Assembly (NCBI GenBank): GCA_009731375.1
Contig: BJOX01000268.1
Location: 115,432 to 179,431 of the forward strand
DNA: 64,000 bases
From: Paulinella micropora
Lineage: Eukaryota > Cercozoa > Imbricatea > Euglyphida
Direction of reading: 5' to 3'
The notes under the pieces are model-generated. The model searched no databases and was not told the origin of the DNA. It saw only the letters and a list, made by a program, of their open reading frames with translations. This document shows, piece by piece, positions 42,410-59,369 of the stretch (its first letter is position 1; the number at the start of each line of letters is the position of its first letter). A program made the position numbers and the translations under genes.

Positions 42410-44736
42410 CCATGTGGTATCCGCTGTTACCACATGGTATCCATTTTTCAGTGACCGGTTTTCAAACAAAAAATTTCGCTCTAACCGGAGGTGTTGTAAT
42501 GAAATAAACTACACTCATCCATTGAGAAAGTCTCAAGGAAGCGACCCGTAAAATTTCTCGACATTTTTTTGTGTTGAAGTTATTATTTTTTTTGATAGAA
42601 GGGCGAACCCTCCCACTGCATTTTTTCCACGGGAATGTGTCACAGAACTTTTTTATACTTCAAGATGAACGTGGTTGATTGGGCTTCTGCCACTATTTAA
42701 ATAACTTCTAAATAGTGAGGAGTGAGTTTGGGAATTCTAAATATAAATAATTATGGTTGTGATGCTTTGAAAATGTGAAAAATCTGTTGTCGGAACAGAA
42801 ATCTAGGCAATCGCTTTTATGAACAAAATTTCCCTTGGTAGATTCAGCAAGAGAGATATGCCATGAGAGATAGAAGATAGCCTTCCTGTAGTTAGCAAGC
42901 AACAGTGATAGATATTTAGATTTGATTAGTCTAGAAAAAAGGAGAGGAGAACAGAACAAAAGAAAGAAAAAAGCACTAGAAGTGACTTATGTCTGAAAAA
43001 TTTTGAGTTTTTGGAGCGGAGAGATGTGAGATAATACAGTTTATATTTCAGAAACTACAGCTTTTCATTTCACAAAAAACTGACATACAAATAACACATA
43101 AAAAGGAAAGCATAGGAGTGTGAGGACACATATATATTTGCCTACTCGGGGAGAACCATGCAAAGACATAATCCAGACATGTATTTACAAACATTCTTAA
43201 TAACCCACAAATTTACAGATTTCTTCAGGAATAAACATTTTTGTTGTGTTGCCAGTTTACATGAACATTCATGCATACTGCTCTGTCTATTATTATCATC
43301 CATTTTGCCTTGCTTGCTTTATGTGCAGAGAGCTTTAGTTACAAAGCCATGAATTTCGAGTGTTTTTCCTGCCTCCTTTATACGTGTTTTTTTCACTGGT
43401 TTTTGTTGTATTTTATCCATAATATACTTTTTTTTCAGATATTCTTTCATGCATCGATTTTGCGTCCGTTGTTCTTGTGCACCATCATTACTTTTCACAT
43501 ATACAATTTCCAAGATTTCACAAAAAAATACAAAGCAATCATCATTTTTTTAAATTAGAAAGTTCGAAATATTTCACCAAAATTAGTTTTTCACTAGGTT
43601 CATCAATTCACATAAGGCAGCATGCTTTGCTTTTTTTTTTCGTGATATTTCAAAACTGTTATTAAATTTCACTGCTTTGTGGCTTGCTCACAACATGCAA
43701 AACATTTCATTATATAATTCATTATTCTTTCATAAATGTGAATTTTTTTACTGCGTTCACATGAATTCGATCATTTGTTTCGAATGAAATATATGTGTTC
43801 CTGCTCTTTCGTTTTGTTGCTAGTCTTTCACTGACCTCCCCAACACTTAACTTTAAACATGTTTAGTTTTCATAATTATCTGTGATTGAAAATTTACTTT
43901 TTCTGATAAATATATATGATTTTCTTATTTATGCACAAGAGCTTCTTGGGGGCAGTGATAGGTTGACAAAACATCACACATTTCACTTTGTTTTGTAGCT
44001 ATTTGTTGCTCACACTCCCTGACGCAAGCATAGCAAACTAGATAGTAAATAGAGCTTTGTTATTTATGTATTCACATCATCGAAAACTGTCACTTTTTTT
44101 AAATATCTTGCTTGCTGTTTTGAGGGTTCATAAGTTCAACCGAAAATATTAGAGTTTATGCAGAAAAATGATCAGAAGAAAATTTGAGGGTGCATATTAT
44201 GACCCCAGTGGATATTGTTCCACATGGGTACATTTGAAACTAACATATTTCCTTGAATTAATATTTGTTTGAAATCGCTCAAACGACGATGACCATATGG
44301 TATGAGGGGTAAAAATGACCTTGGGGCGGGGGCCCTCAGACACTAAGGCAAGCGCCTTCTGACTTTTATAAATATTTTTTTTTTTTACTTTTGGGGACCG
44401 GAAAACAAAGTTTAAATCTATTATTTTTTTCTGATGAGGAATGTTAATAATTATGGATACCAGCTGGTATCCATGCTCATACACATAGACATTAATAAAT
44501 GGCGGCGTTTAGTTTTCACTACATTCCAATGTACTATTTAATTTATTTATTATAAGTTATTACAGTCATTACTTTGAATTCTACATAAAAGACTCGAAAC
44601 TTAGTAAATGTAGGTATACTCGTCACCTTCAAAAAAGGGCCTGCGTAGTACAATATTAATAAGCATTCTTGGCCGCATGATCTCGTTGTTCGAGTCCTAT
44701 TCATTTCCGACTCGGACGTTAACAGGAGTTACCGTT
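42410..44736. other. AT-rich spacer between two head-to-head gypsy elements
   Basis: About 2.3 kb without a convincing ORF. Near the left end CCATGTGGTA is repeated inverted as TACCACATGG (42410-42437), followed by TGGTATCCAT. Near the right end is a perfect 22-bp palindrome, ATGGATACCAG and its complement, at 44453-44474, which also carries TGGTATCCAT. The two ends therefore share an inverted 10-mer and may mark an older non-autonomous element. Confidence 0.5.
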
Positions 44737-45108
44737 TGTAGGCGTAGATAGGTAAATATGTGCTACTTTATTAATACCCCGTGTCGGTCCAGACACAATA
44801 AGAGATTGTTCCTATTACTGAATAACACTCTTAACCGGATAATGAGTGATAATATTACTAAAAAGGTCCGTTACCCTTTTTAGGTCAGAATATATTATCG
44901 TTAGACCTGACAACGGGAATTGGCTGGTGTTTGCCTTGTTTGTTTTTGGGTTTCGCTAGTCTCCCACATTTTCCCACCATCTTTGATCTTTATTTATATA
45001 AGTGAAGAAGATTGGGTTACTGGCAAAGTTGTTGAATTTGGTTGAGTAAAAGGATAGACATCAATAAATATATTCTTTTGACATCGAACCGGCAAAAGTG
45101 GAGTCCCA
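44737..45108 (+). repeat. 5' LTR of the second gypsy element (372 bp)
   Basis: Starts TGTAGGCGTAGATAGGTAAA and ends AAAAGTGGAGTCCCA. Internal landmarks ATATTATCGTTAG, TCTCCCACATTTTCC, GAAGATTGGGTTA and ATCAATAAA match the LTRs at 42018-42409 and 23264-26523 in order. Confidence 0.85.
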
Positions 45109-46575
45109 TACCTGTTTTCCTTTTACGCCAAGTTTGACACTTCGCTATCCCTATTCTTTGCAACGTATACATAAGGAGAAAGGATCCATTGCACAAGATA
45201 GATAGAGGAATACGGGGAGGAGAGGACGTGTGTGTTCTGTTCCTATTTGCTCATTTTCTGCCAATTATCAAGGCGAGAACGTGTGGCAAACAGACACGTA
45301 CGACTCAATCTCTGTTGACACCTATACACACCCACCCACTATCTTCTCCTCCCGCACAATACAACCAATCGTACACACAGTGTGAGGACATAACAGAGAG
45401 ATAGGAGAGAAGGGTAGAGTGTAGGTGGTTGGGTGGCAAGGGGAGCAAACGTATACGACAGTAACGAACTCCCACACACACACCTACAAACCACGTCATA
45501 TCCTCTATCCATCATCCGAAACAGACTGACTGCACAGACAATCAATTTTGTCTTCCAACAACAACACTCACTTGTTCTGTCATTTCGTGCCCACTTCCAA
45601 GCATCCAAAGTGCACAAGGGAGTAGAGAGCAGACATAGACAGACAGAAAACAGAAAACGAGTGATGTGCACCAAAGTCTGATTGTGCAAACTAGCTCATA
45701 CTCAGCCCCTCCATTGCAGCCAATTTGCAGGGGGNNNNNNNNNNATTTGCAGGGGGCAGGGAAGCTAGTCGGTGGGAATATAGGCCAAGACAAAGGAGAC
45801 AGAGTGACGTCAAACAGACGTTTCAGTTGATCATTTTTGGCGATTCCAATTTCGTCGAAAATTTCAAGCAACAAATCACTCTCCTACCTCCACACTTCAC
45901 TCCCTCCTCACCCACCTATATCCAACAGGTCACCTAGGGTCAGGGAAAGGATTTCAAAGCAGTGCTCCCATTGTGGCTCACCAAGGAGTCCTTACCTACT
46001 TCGCACTCGGTAGGTTCGTTCTACCCTACACACACAGAACTTCCTCAGCTGAAAAGGGAAACTAAGGAGTCCCAACCAGGGATTGGACACCCTACCGAGG
46101 GTTCCAAACGATATGCAAGGCTTGAGCAACCAGCTCCCTAATCCTTTTTACCTTCCTATTGGGAAAAGGGGCCAACACTTCTGACTATTTCAGAAGTATC
46201 GTTTCCTCCCTACCATTCAGTTACGGAGTCGTGCTTGTAATTATAGGGTGCCCCAGTTCCCATACAACTGGCAAGTGTTTCGCAAGGCGTGAGGTTCCCC
46301 TACCAAAGGGGGGGGGGGTGAGTAATCTCAAACCTATCTACACGCATCCTATCACTTGCTTACACACACACACACACACACACAAAAATAATAATAATAA
46401 TAATAACAATAACAACTGTCTCTATACAGACAACGAACGAACCAACACCTACCGACCAAGCCACACGCTGCTAAAATACAAGACGGCCAACAGCTTACGT
46501 CTTGCACAAAAATAAGCTGCTGACACTCCAAACAAGACGTCTGCCAGAAGACGCCTTGTCCCCCACACTGACATT
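45109..46575 (+). other. leader of the second gypsy element
   Basis: No ORF is supported. A 10-N gap at 45735-45744 has ATTTGCAGGGGG on both sides, so the contig ends may overlap. A short CA array followed by AAT repeats lies at 46363-46410. Confidence 0.55.
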
Positions 46576-49500
46576 TTGCCACCAGTTCGTGCACGGCGTA
46601 TCCCCAAAAGGAGACGACCCCTAGTGAACGAGTCCACAATAGCTGGTATGTGGGACTCGCCCACACAAGAGGCTGACAGATCAGCTATAGACATTAAAGG
46701 TCAAGCTGACGACACGAACAATGGGGGTGTCTGGAAGGCTGGTCCCTTCCAGACACCCATGCCGAATCGTGCCGAAGATTTGGTCGTGATGCCAAGAATG
46801 CAGCACCCACCCCTCCGTCCCCATGGAGGGACGCTGGGGGCGCATTGATCTTGACTCGAACCACGATCCCATGCATCCCTGTCCCTCAGGCTAGTTTGGA
46901 CATGACGGGACCCACGGGATGGCCAGCATCCCCAACTGACCTTGAGGACCAATACCATTTCCCTCTCGCAGCCCCTCATATTCATAACAATATGTATGGG
47001 GACATCAACCATTGGACTAGGGCAACCATGGTGGTGGAGGGAAAAGACAAGGTGATTGGCCTAATGTCCACCAATCAACGGTTCATAGAACCAAAATCGA
47101 TAGTGGACCTTATCACGCTTTGGGAGGACTTGTGTATGAGTCGAGACAGGCTCCTCGACGAGGCCTGGCAAACATACCACCAACAAGTCCCACGCTTACG
47201 GCAAACACTCACTTGCAACAAATACGCTAGTGAGCAATCAGCTATCATCACTGCCGTAACTGCACCTGATGCCGCTGGCGTGGACACTCTATTGGCCCGA
47301 TGCCAACTATCTAAACCGCGTCCAGGCCAACGTCGTGATAAGGGCCATAGTCACCCTCAAGGGACTCGAGAACGTCACTGGGATGTGGGACCGTGTTTTG
47401 ATGAAACAAAAACACTGGCGGGATGCCATAATCCCACAGACCTCCCCAGCCTATGACGAGCTCGTACATTTCCTTGACGCGGTGGAAACCCCGATTGACC
47501 CTTTTGCCAAGGTACCAGTGTTCCTAACGTGGCTTAAGATCCGATTCACTGCCGCGACACTCCTTGACATGTCCGAACCGGATACCACAGTCCAAGTGGT
47601 CCCTCATCCGGCGGCCACTCTCTATGTGACCAACCACCTCACTGTGGTAGACCTCATCCGCCAAGCCATTTCCGACTGCCTACGGATCCAAATAGCCGTG
47701 CATGTCGTGGGTGACGATCGAACGGCCTCTATACCGGGGGGTAGCTCGATAATCACCTTCCGTGTATCAAGTCGACGGAATATGGCGGATGAAAACCTAG
47801 ATAGGGATTCACCCCTCGAACGCCAGCGCCCACCTAAGACAAAGACTGAAGACGCCAGTCACAAACGGGTGGACGCGGCGTTGCGAGCCGTTCGTGACCA
47901 TGTCAACTTTGACTTTGCAACACACACGCAAAGTGCGAGACTCCCGTATCGAGAGGGCCTTAAGCTCCTAATGGCTTATGCTGCCCTGGATCGGATTGTG
48001 GCCAGTCACGTAGCCGATGTGAAGCAACTGCTGAACAGTCTTGTGGGTGGGTGGCCATCTCAGACGCTACTCACCACAGACTGGCCTACTTGGCAGATGA
48101 CTGGCGAGGCTGGTGTGGGGCAGGGGAAACTCACACTCGACCAGCTTCCACATTACATGCTACGCCAGTTCATATCCGCGGCAGACTGGGAGGACGGATG
48201 GCGAGACGTTCGTCCGGAATGTCCTAACCAAGGCCCAGGACTTGGACAACACGAACTTCAAAATCACGCGGTTTCGCACAGACCGCATGTGCGAAGTTTC
48301 CCACTGGACAAGCAGTATCTTTGCTGCCGATGTCTTTACCTCCTACAAGATCGAAAGGGCCAAGCGGGCCGATGTCCTGCTTAGAGCAATGACGATCACG
48401 GGTAGCACACTTGAGGACCACCAGGCCAAACCAGGCCAAGCGTTTGATGTGTGGACTTTTGTGACTGGCAGCAACTGGTCCAACCGCCGTCATTCGTGGT
48501 CTAGCTCGTCCAGGGGCCCCTATAGCTCCTCGAGCTCCTCTAGCTCGTCGTACACCCTCCACCGCCCTCACTTCCATTTGGGGGGGCGACCAACTCGGGA
48601 ACCCCGGCCACCGGCACGATCAACTCGATGCCTCCGGCCATCGGGACGGCACACCCATATCTGCCTCCTCCACCGCCCATGCCACCTCCACCGCGCATGC
48701 CCTACCAGTATTACCCTCCCTCTGGGTTCGGATCTCTGCCACCGTTGTCACCACCCCCAGTTCCGTACCCTCCTACACGGGGCGGGACCACATCCGTGGG
48801 CAAGACGGGTAAAAGAAACCTCGGTGACAACGGCGTGATCAAACCGCTATCTCACCTCCCACTGATCCCGGGCCCATACAATTGCTCGTTTGGCCTTTTC
48901 AACGAGACTTTTGCGGGACCGTGGCACAAGAGCCCAGGGGAGCGCTGTGATTACATGATGCACGCGGTCGTCTTCAACCCACTTGACGACCAAAGACTGT
49001 GGGTCGCACCGTGCCAATGGTCGAATTCCTGTCAGTACCAACACCCGCGCCAGGGTAACGGGTGGAGCCAATAAAATGGTACATTTACCGTTGGTACGTG
49101 GGGCGATCCAAGGTTAAGAGGGATGGCAAATGGGTCCTCAATCCTAAGGACAACCCCACCGAAGGCATCCGAATTCCCGACGTCCAACCCGATGGGACGA
49201 TGTACTTCTTGCCGCCCGGGCAAGACCCGCCCTGGCTGGCCCAGTACTCAACTTAGGCCAAAGCTCGGGTGGATAGGTACCGAAGCCAGGGCAGGAAATA
49301 CGACGAAGTGGCATGCTATATGCCCGGGAAAGAGCACCTGATCGGTACATTACATACACATACACGCCCTCTCAGACCTCAGATGCCCCTATGCTCCATG
49401 CAGGCGTCAAAAAGGCGAAGACGGGAAACAAGAAACCCAAGAACAAATAACCGTGGGCCGCCCAATGCGTCCACACCCGAGTCAACGACACTTGGTGCCT

Positions 49501-50090
49501 CGCCCTTGGGAGCGTCCTCCTTGCTCCTGAGTGGGACAGAAACGCCATGTGCTGGCAGGCAAACACAGGCGCCCGCCATGGGGACAGCCGCAGAGCAGCC
49601 TACCGTAGTGGCTCCGACTCTTCCTTTCACGGTCCCGGCCCAATCGCCGACCGAAACTCTGTATAGTCCCATAGAGGCTACGACCTCACCGATAGAGGAT
49701 GGCGTTGAGACGAGGGATCAGGATATAGTGATGGGTAGCGACGACAACCGTCGGGAGCGTGTACCGAACGAGCCGGACACGGTCGCTGACCTTACCATAA
49801 AGGTCGGTTTACCCAATCCCTTACCCAAAGACACCGTCGCAAAGGCGACGCCGGCTGTAGATCCTGACACGATCGCATCAAGTATATGTGATGGGGGGGC
49901 ACCCAATAAGCCCTCGGACCCTCGCGTAAGACGCGCGAGGCCTATCGGTGTCCGGCAGGTAGAAAAACCCGCTCCTTTTGTGAACAAGGTAAATAAAGTA
50001 TATGCAGGGGCACGCTCATATGATATATACTCAGGGCTGACCCTATTAGATCGGCGTACCAGTCTGACAAGGGGTACGGTCATTAGATCC
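46576..50090 (+). pseudogene. gag of the second gypsy element
   Basis: Consecutive frames (46576, 46845-47456, 47269-48384, 48113-48838, 48628-49074, 49062-49256, 49269-50291) show at least five frame changes. Matches to the first copy include CMSRDRLLDEAWQTYHQQ, RVDAALRAVRDHVNFD, the Cys/His motif (YNCSFGL, ERCDYMMHA, CQWSNSCQYQH) and APFVNKVNKV. It is a decayed copy, useful for showing which gag features are conserved. Confidence 0.75.
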
Positions 50091-50179
50091 GATGTCAATC
50101 ATCCACGCATACCACGCCCCGACGACAAGGCTGTCCCATCACTGCCGGTCGGATACACCCCTTCGGGTGACCTTTCCAA

Positions 50180-51069
50180 GTGGCAACCACTATGGTCCTA
50201 CCCGCCACGAGGGGTGACAAAGCCATCGCCCCGGCAGTCATTCGCCAAATGGGTCTCACTCCATTGCACGACTCTGACCGACTCGGAGTGACGGCGCGAT
50301 CACAAGCGCGACAGGTCGCCGAGACAGAGTTAAGACAGGCATTGACAACCCGAGCCGAACCGGTAGACCTCCCACCGGCGGAGGCACGGGACATGAGCTA
50401 CTCCAAATTATACTGGAAAGAGCTCAATGGCTACCTAGATACCGGAAATGATAGCATGGCCCAAATCACATTCGCGGGCAAACGTTTCATAGACAAATAT
50501 GGACGTCTGTTTGATTTTACTAAGACAGGCCCGCTCGGATATATCCGGGGTGCCAACGACGAATGGAGCGCGATTGTAGGACGTGTCCCGTTGACAGTCG
50601 AATTCCCGTCCGGGATGTCTTATACCATTCATGTCTTGGTCGTCCCTGCCTTCCCAGGCACCATCGTTTTGATTTCAAAATGATGGATGCACAACTTATG
50701 CTGGGACAGAACATCATCAAATATGGGCGTGGACGACATGAGTCTGAATTCCCGATCCTAAAATCGGAAACGGACCTCCCACGACGACATCCATATGGCG
50801 GTAGGGCTCAGGTCACACTGATACCACCGGCCCCTCCATTACCCTATGATGGACACCTCGCCGAGCAATCTCGTCTTACCCCACAGGGTACGGCATGGGT
50901 GCACGCCAATGTATACATCCCAGAGCCGGGTGACAAGCCCCCCGACCCATGGGAGGACTTTGGAGAACTCGCTGCCAAGAGGGAAGCTCAGATCTTACTC
51001 CTGAAGCGTCAGGAAGACTCGTGGCATGGCTTCGACCAGCCGGTTCAACTGAGCAAGGGGGTCCACTAG
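50180..51069 (+). pseudogene. protease region of the second gypsy element
   Basis: LNGYLDTGNDSMAQITFAG (50421 onwards) gives the DTG triad, and VHVLVVPAFPGTIVL the hydrophobic signature. The frame changes near 50670 and reads on as MMDAQLMLGQNIIKYGRGRH to a stop at 51067-51069. Confidence 0.8.
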
Positions 51070-51135
51070 TGCGTACGGGTCAAAACAAGCTTAGTATATC
51101 ATGCTTCCAAAAGGCTGACGGAGGATGACGACGTC

Positions 51136-51772
51136 ATGCTAAAGCTGAAGCAATGGTATCAAGGCACAGACCCGATACAGCCGGAAAGCTTAACGGCGAT
51201 GCCCAAAATATTATCCGACCGCCTAGACCGGGGCGAAGACATTACGATTATCCTCCCAATTCATCCCACCGTCATGTGGTGGAGAGATGTTTTGGATCGG
51301 GTGATCGATGATCCTATTCCGATACCTAGCCGACAGTCCAAACCCCTTATGGCCTTTCGCTTGGGGTCGTTAAGGACGGATTAGCATACCGTACCAAGCT
51401 CATGACCCGCAAGGTCGATGACTTACGGGAAGCGGCATTCCAAATCTTCCCCGGCTTCTACCATAAGTCCGCGGCGAAACAATATGCCGAAATGATCACC
51501 GATCTACAGGAGTTTGCCTTTTGGGACATTCAATCCTCCACGCGATACCCTGGCCGGGACGCGAAGGACGAGTTTGAAGACCCGGACTCCATACTTGAGT
51601 ACCCGGATGACCCACGGGACAAAAAGCCCGTCGAGGACATCATTGACGAAGTCATGGCGCGACAACGGGGTCGCCAGACTTTGTCCGGGACCTCAAGGCC
51701 CAATTCCTGAAGAACAAAAAGCTGTTCGGCCCACTTGTCGCTGGGGGGGTGACCCATGCTGCCGCCAGGAAG
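51136..51772 (+). pseudogene. pol linker remnant of the second gypsy element
   Basis: 51136-51384 encodes LKQWYQGTDPIQPESL to VMWWRDVLDRVIDDP, and 51402-51710 encodes AFQIFPGFYHKSAAKQYAEM to KPVEDIIDEVMARQ in another frame. The match to the first copy ends at GPLVAGG near 51772. Confidence 0.8.
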
Positions 51773-52059
51773 TGTCCAGTCACAGATCATCTCTCGAGAT
51801 AATTTTCATATTTTATCCCGGTTTGGTTCGGCTGGTCTTAACTCGACTTCTCGCGCATCCTGACGAGGGCATGCTCGGGGGGGAGAGGGGATTGTGCCGG
51901 CCCATCCGGTATATAATGACATTGCTCTATGTTCCGGTCTGTCGGTTTACTCTTGGCTTGGAGAGTACGGAGTCACGGGCCCTTCTACGTTAGGTATTCC
52001 TCATTCTACAAGTCGTTAGACAGTTATTATATTATAAAATATTTGGTCACGGTAACAGC

Positions 52060-52663
52060 CTTTGCTCTTCTTTTAGTCATATCATTTGCACTGGTGTGCA
52101 TACCGCGCTTTTAGTTTATATATATAAATATAGTGTAGCTATTTAGCCGAACTCCACTGGAGACGTAGGTTAGCTCACTTGCGCCTGCTTATTTACCTGC
52201 TATACTTGTTAGTTGCGGACCGGCTCCTGTGGTTGGACACTGACTCGTAAGGGAATTTAATTAAAGGGGAGCATTGGACATTAATTAGACCCTTTCTCCT
52301 CAGTTATGGCCTTATTGCTCAATTGTACGTTAGTAGTAGTCGTTACTGTTAGTAGTATTCACATTGGTATCATTTTATTAATATTAGTTGCCACAGTACT
52401 ACTACAGTCAATTGAAGTACTTTTCCTGGTACTGGTGGCAACAGCTTTTTACCATTACCCCTTTTACACACATCAGTGCGTTACGTGGGTCAATTTCTGG
52501 AAGATACATCTTTTGTGACGTCGTCAGTGACTGGCGGGAATTGTTTCAGTATTGTTAGTTGAATTCTTCGTCGTAGGACTCCCGTCGCAAGCCGGTAGGA
52601 CTCTGAGGGGGACGCCCCGAGTGCCGGTTTAAGACGGGTCGCAAGCACGGAGGTTTTTGTCCA
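52060..52663 (+). mobile_element. 3' end and LTR of a copia element
   Basis: From about 52060 the sequence matches 2240-2800: the hairpin CTCCA-C-TGGAG (52152-52162), purine tract AAAGGGGAG (52263-52271) and LTR 52275-52663 (389 bp, TGGACA ... TGTCCA, perfect 6-bp inverted termini). No copia coding sequence precedes it; it joins the broken gypsy copy instead. Confidence 0.75.
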
Positions 52664-52758
52664 TTGGATACGGCTAGTCAGATTTTATTCAGTTTGAAAA
52701 ACACTGCCACATTTGTGGCAATGATCCACAAATGTGGCCTCGCCCGGTTAAGGGTTAA
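52664..52758 (+). mobile_element. terminal remnant of a piggyBac-like element
   Basis: CCGGTTAAGGG followed by TTAA (52744-52758) is the right end of the same terminal repeat as the piggyBac at 23582. Inside it is the inverted pair GCCACATTTGTGG / CCACAAATGTGGC (52706-52738), similar to the subterminal motif of that element. The other end is missing, probably removed by the copia LTR. Confidence 0.6.
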
Positions 52759-53301
52759 TATATACAATGATGGCAACAGAATTTCAACTCAGTTCACTGC
52801 CGCAGAATAACTTTTTTACGCAATCACACTCAGTGTTGACTCGAGAATTTCAAACTTGAACTGGAGTGAGTCCAACCCAGGAGTAAAAGTAAAAGTTCTC
52901 AAAAGATAAAAGGTAAACAAATTACTACTAATCATGAGACAAAGCAAAGATAAAAGGTAAACAAATTACTACTAATCATGAGTCAAAGCCAGACTCTGAG
53001 GGCGGCACGTAGTCCGAGGCAGAAGCCTTAGCCCACCCTTCAGACATACGTTGCATGATGACTCTACATAAAATGCGGGTCCGCATTAGGTGTATGAACC
53101 ATGAAGATCATGTCCATGCAGGACTTCTTTATCCATGCCGCTCGAGGCGACTGCTCAACTGGTCGAAAAGTATAAATATTCAAAGCTTGATTGATGTCCA
53201 ACAATTAACATATTTGTATTGAAGCTAGGGTTTGCATCCATCGTTTCCGTCTAGCAATTAATATATCACAGAAGACAGATCCCTCACTTTCGCCTCTACT
53301 A
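52759..53301. other. non-coding region with a 44-bp tandem duplication
   Basis: Units at 52902-52945 and 52946-52989 (AAAGATAAAAGGTAAACAAA...) differ at one base. Nothing else is recognised; it forms the 3' flank of the minus-strand gene that ends at 53302. Confidence 0.6.
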
Positions 53302-53934
53302 CTAGTGAATAAGGGGAGCATAAGGTGCTTTTGCTGGACCCGAGGGCATCAGCACTTGTTTCAGCAGCTTGTACTGGCCGAACGCTCGTAATATCTCAGC
53401 AACTTGCACGGCGGCTGATCCAGCAGGCGCGTGCTCGAACTCGGAGTCGTTCTTGCTTTGGCGGGGCACCTGGCCCACCATGCTGACATCCACTGTCTCC
53501 ACCTGTGTGGAAAATCCCGCGGTCTTTGGACGTGACTTGTGGTTAGGCTGATTGGCCAGCCTCCACAGCGTGGCAGAGCCCTGTTTTGGCTTGCTCTTGT
53601 GGCTGCGAGAGAAATCAAAGTCCTGCTGTTCCGAGAAGCGCGAGCGGATGGCAACGGCAGGAAGGCTGGCCTCCTGCTGCTTCTGCCACACACACCAAAC
53701 AAAAGGTTGCAACTATTGTTATGACCTATTTCTACACCACCTAAGAATTCGGGTTTCGGGTGCAAGCGAGCCACTCCACGCCAGCTTTTGCTTTTGTAGG
53801 TAGGTAGGTAGATAGGTAGGTAACTAGTTGTATATGTTTCCTATCTGTGTCCAGAATGACCTCAGCTGAATGCACCAGCAGCACAGTCGCCGCCCCCAAC
53901 ACAACCGCGATCGCCGCCAGCACCTGTACAGCAC

Positions 53935-53969
<35 letters not shown>

Positions 53970-54295
53970 GCAGCAACTAATTTTTGCTGTTCTTGGTCGA
54001 AGGGAAAGGGATTTTTGTTTGCTTGTTGTTTTGTTTTTGTTTGGGGATGGGAAAGGGAACTTTATCACTGCAAAAGCCTTACTTTTCTGTCGCCTATTGC
54101 TGCTATAGCTGAGTACGATGAAAAAGAAAAAACAAAAAAAAAAACAGGGGGGTGGGGGTGGAAGGGGGCTCTGGAGGTGGGGTGACTCTCTCTCTCTCTC
54201 TCTCTCTCTGTCTCCTGACCCAGACGTATTCGGCTAGCGTCTTTCTGCGCTGTTGCGCGGCATCTAGATGCTGCCCTGCCAGCGCCATGCTGCAC
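53302..54295 (-). CDS. 3' exons of an unidentified single-pass membrane protein gene
   Basis: Minus-strand exons: 54220-54295 (tentative), 54083-54108 (26 nt), 53825-53923 (99 nt) and 53302-53682 (last exon, stop TAG). The 26-nt exon (IAAIGDRK) joins in phase to VLAAIAVVLGAATVLLVHSA, a clear membrane helix, and that exon joins in phase to the 126-residue tail (KQQEASLPAVAIRSRFSEQQ ... AEILRAFGQYKLLKQVLMPS). Acceptors are ACTCAG, TACAG and GGCAG; donors are GTAAGG and GTTACC. The tail is rich in Ser, Lys and Gln and has no motif I recognise. The 54220-54295 exon fits only if read in the frame ending RIRL. Upstream exons were not found. Confidence 0.6.
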
Positions 54296-54321
54296 CTGGC
54301 ACAACACAGCACAACAGAATA

Positions 54322-54322
54322 G

Positions 54323-54372
<50 letters not shown>

Positions 54373-54835
54373 GATTGCACACGCTGCTGCGATTGCAGTT
54401 GCATGCTAACACAACAGAACAAGAACAAGAACAATAACAAGAACAAGAACAAAAACAAAAACAAGAAATTTTTACATGTTACTCTGGCAAACCTGGTCGC
54501 CACAGCGAGCACAACACAGCACATTAGAAAAAAAAAAACAAAAAAAAAAAACAGTACACTAACAAATATTGCATGGTTGGTTATTGTTGGTTATTGTTGT
54601 TGGTTGTTGTTGGTTGTTGTTGTTGTTGTTGTTATCGTTGCTGTTGTTGTTGTTGTTTGTTCTTGTTGTTGATGATGATGATGATGATGTTGATGATGTT
54701 GATGATGATGATGATGTGGTCATTTGTTGTTGTTGTTGTCCTCCGATCGCACAATCATCCTTTTTCCCAACACCTCAGGACTATATTTCTATTGTGACTA
54801 CTACAGCAACAACAACAACAACAACAACAACAACA

Positions 54836-54878
<43 letters not shown>

Positions 54879-54890
54879 TACTCTACTACT
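54322..54890. repeat. (CAA)n, (AACAAG)n, (GTT)n, (GAT)n and (ACT)n arrays
   Basis: Blocks: CAA 54322-54372, AACAAG variants 54415-54468, GTT 54575-54665, GAT 54668-54718, CAA/ACT 54805-54890. They surround short non-repetitive islands. Confidence 0.9.
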
Positions 54891-54903
54891 CTACTAGGCA
54901 GCG

Positions 54904-59369
<4,466 letters not shown>

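Larger units (their letters stand above)
44737..51772 (+). mobile_element. second gypsy element of the same family, truncated at the start of pol
   Basis: It has a 5' LTR (44737-45108), leader, gag, protease and the N-terminal linker of pol in the same order as the minus-strand copy, with many frameshifts. Similarity stops near 51772, after FLKNKKLFGPLVAGG, before any RT catalytic motif. The following sequence belongs to a copia-type 3' end. No 3' LTR of its own is present. Confidence 0.85.
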
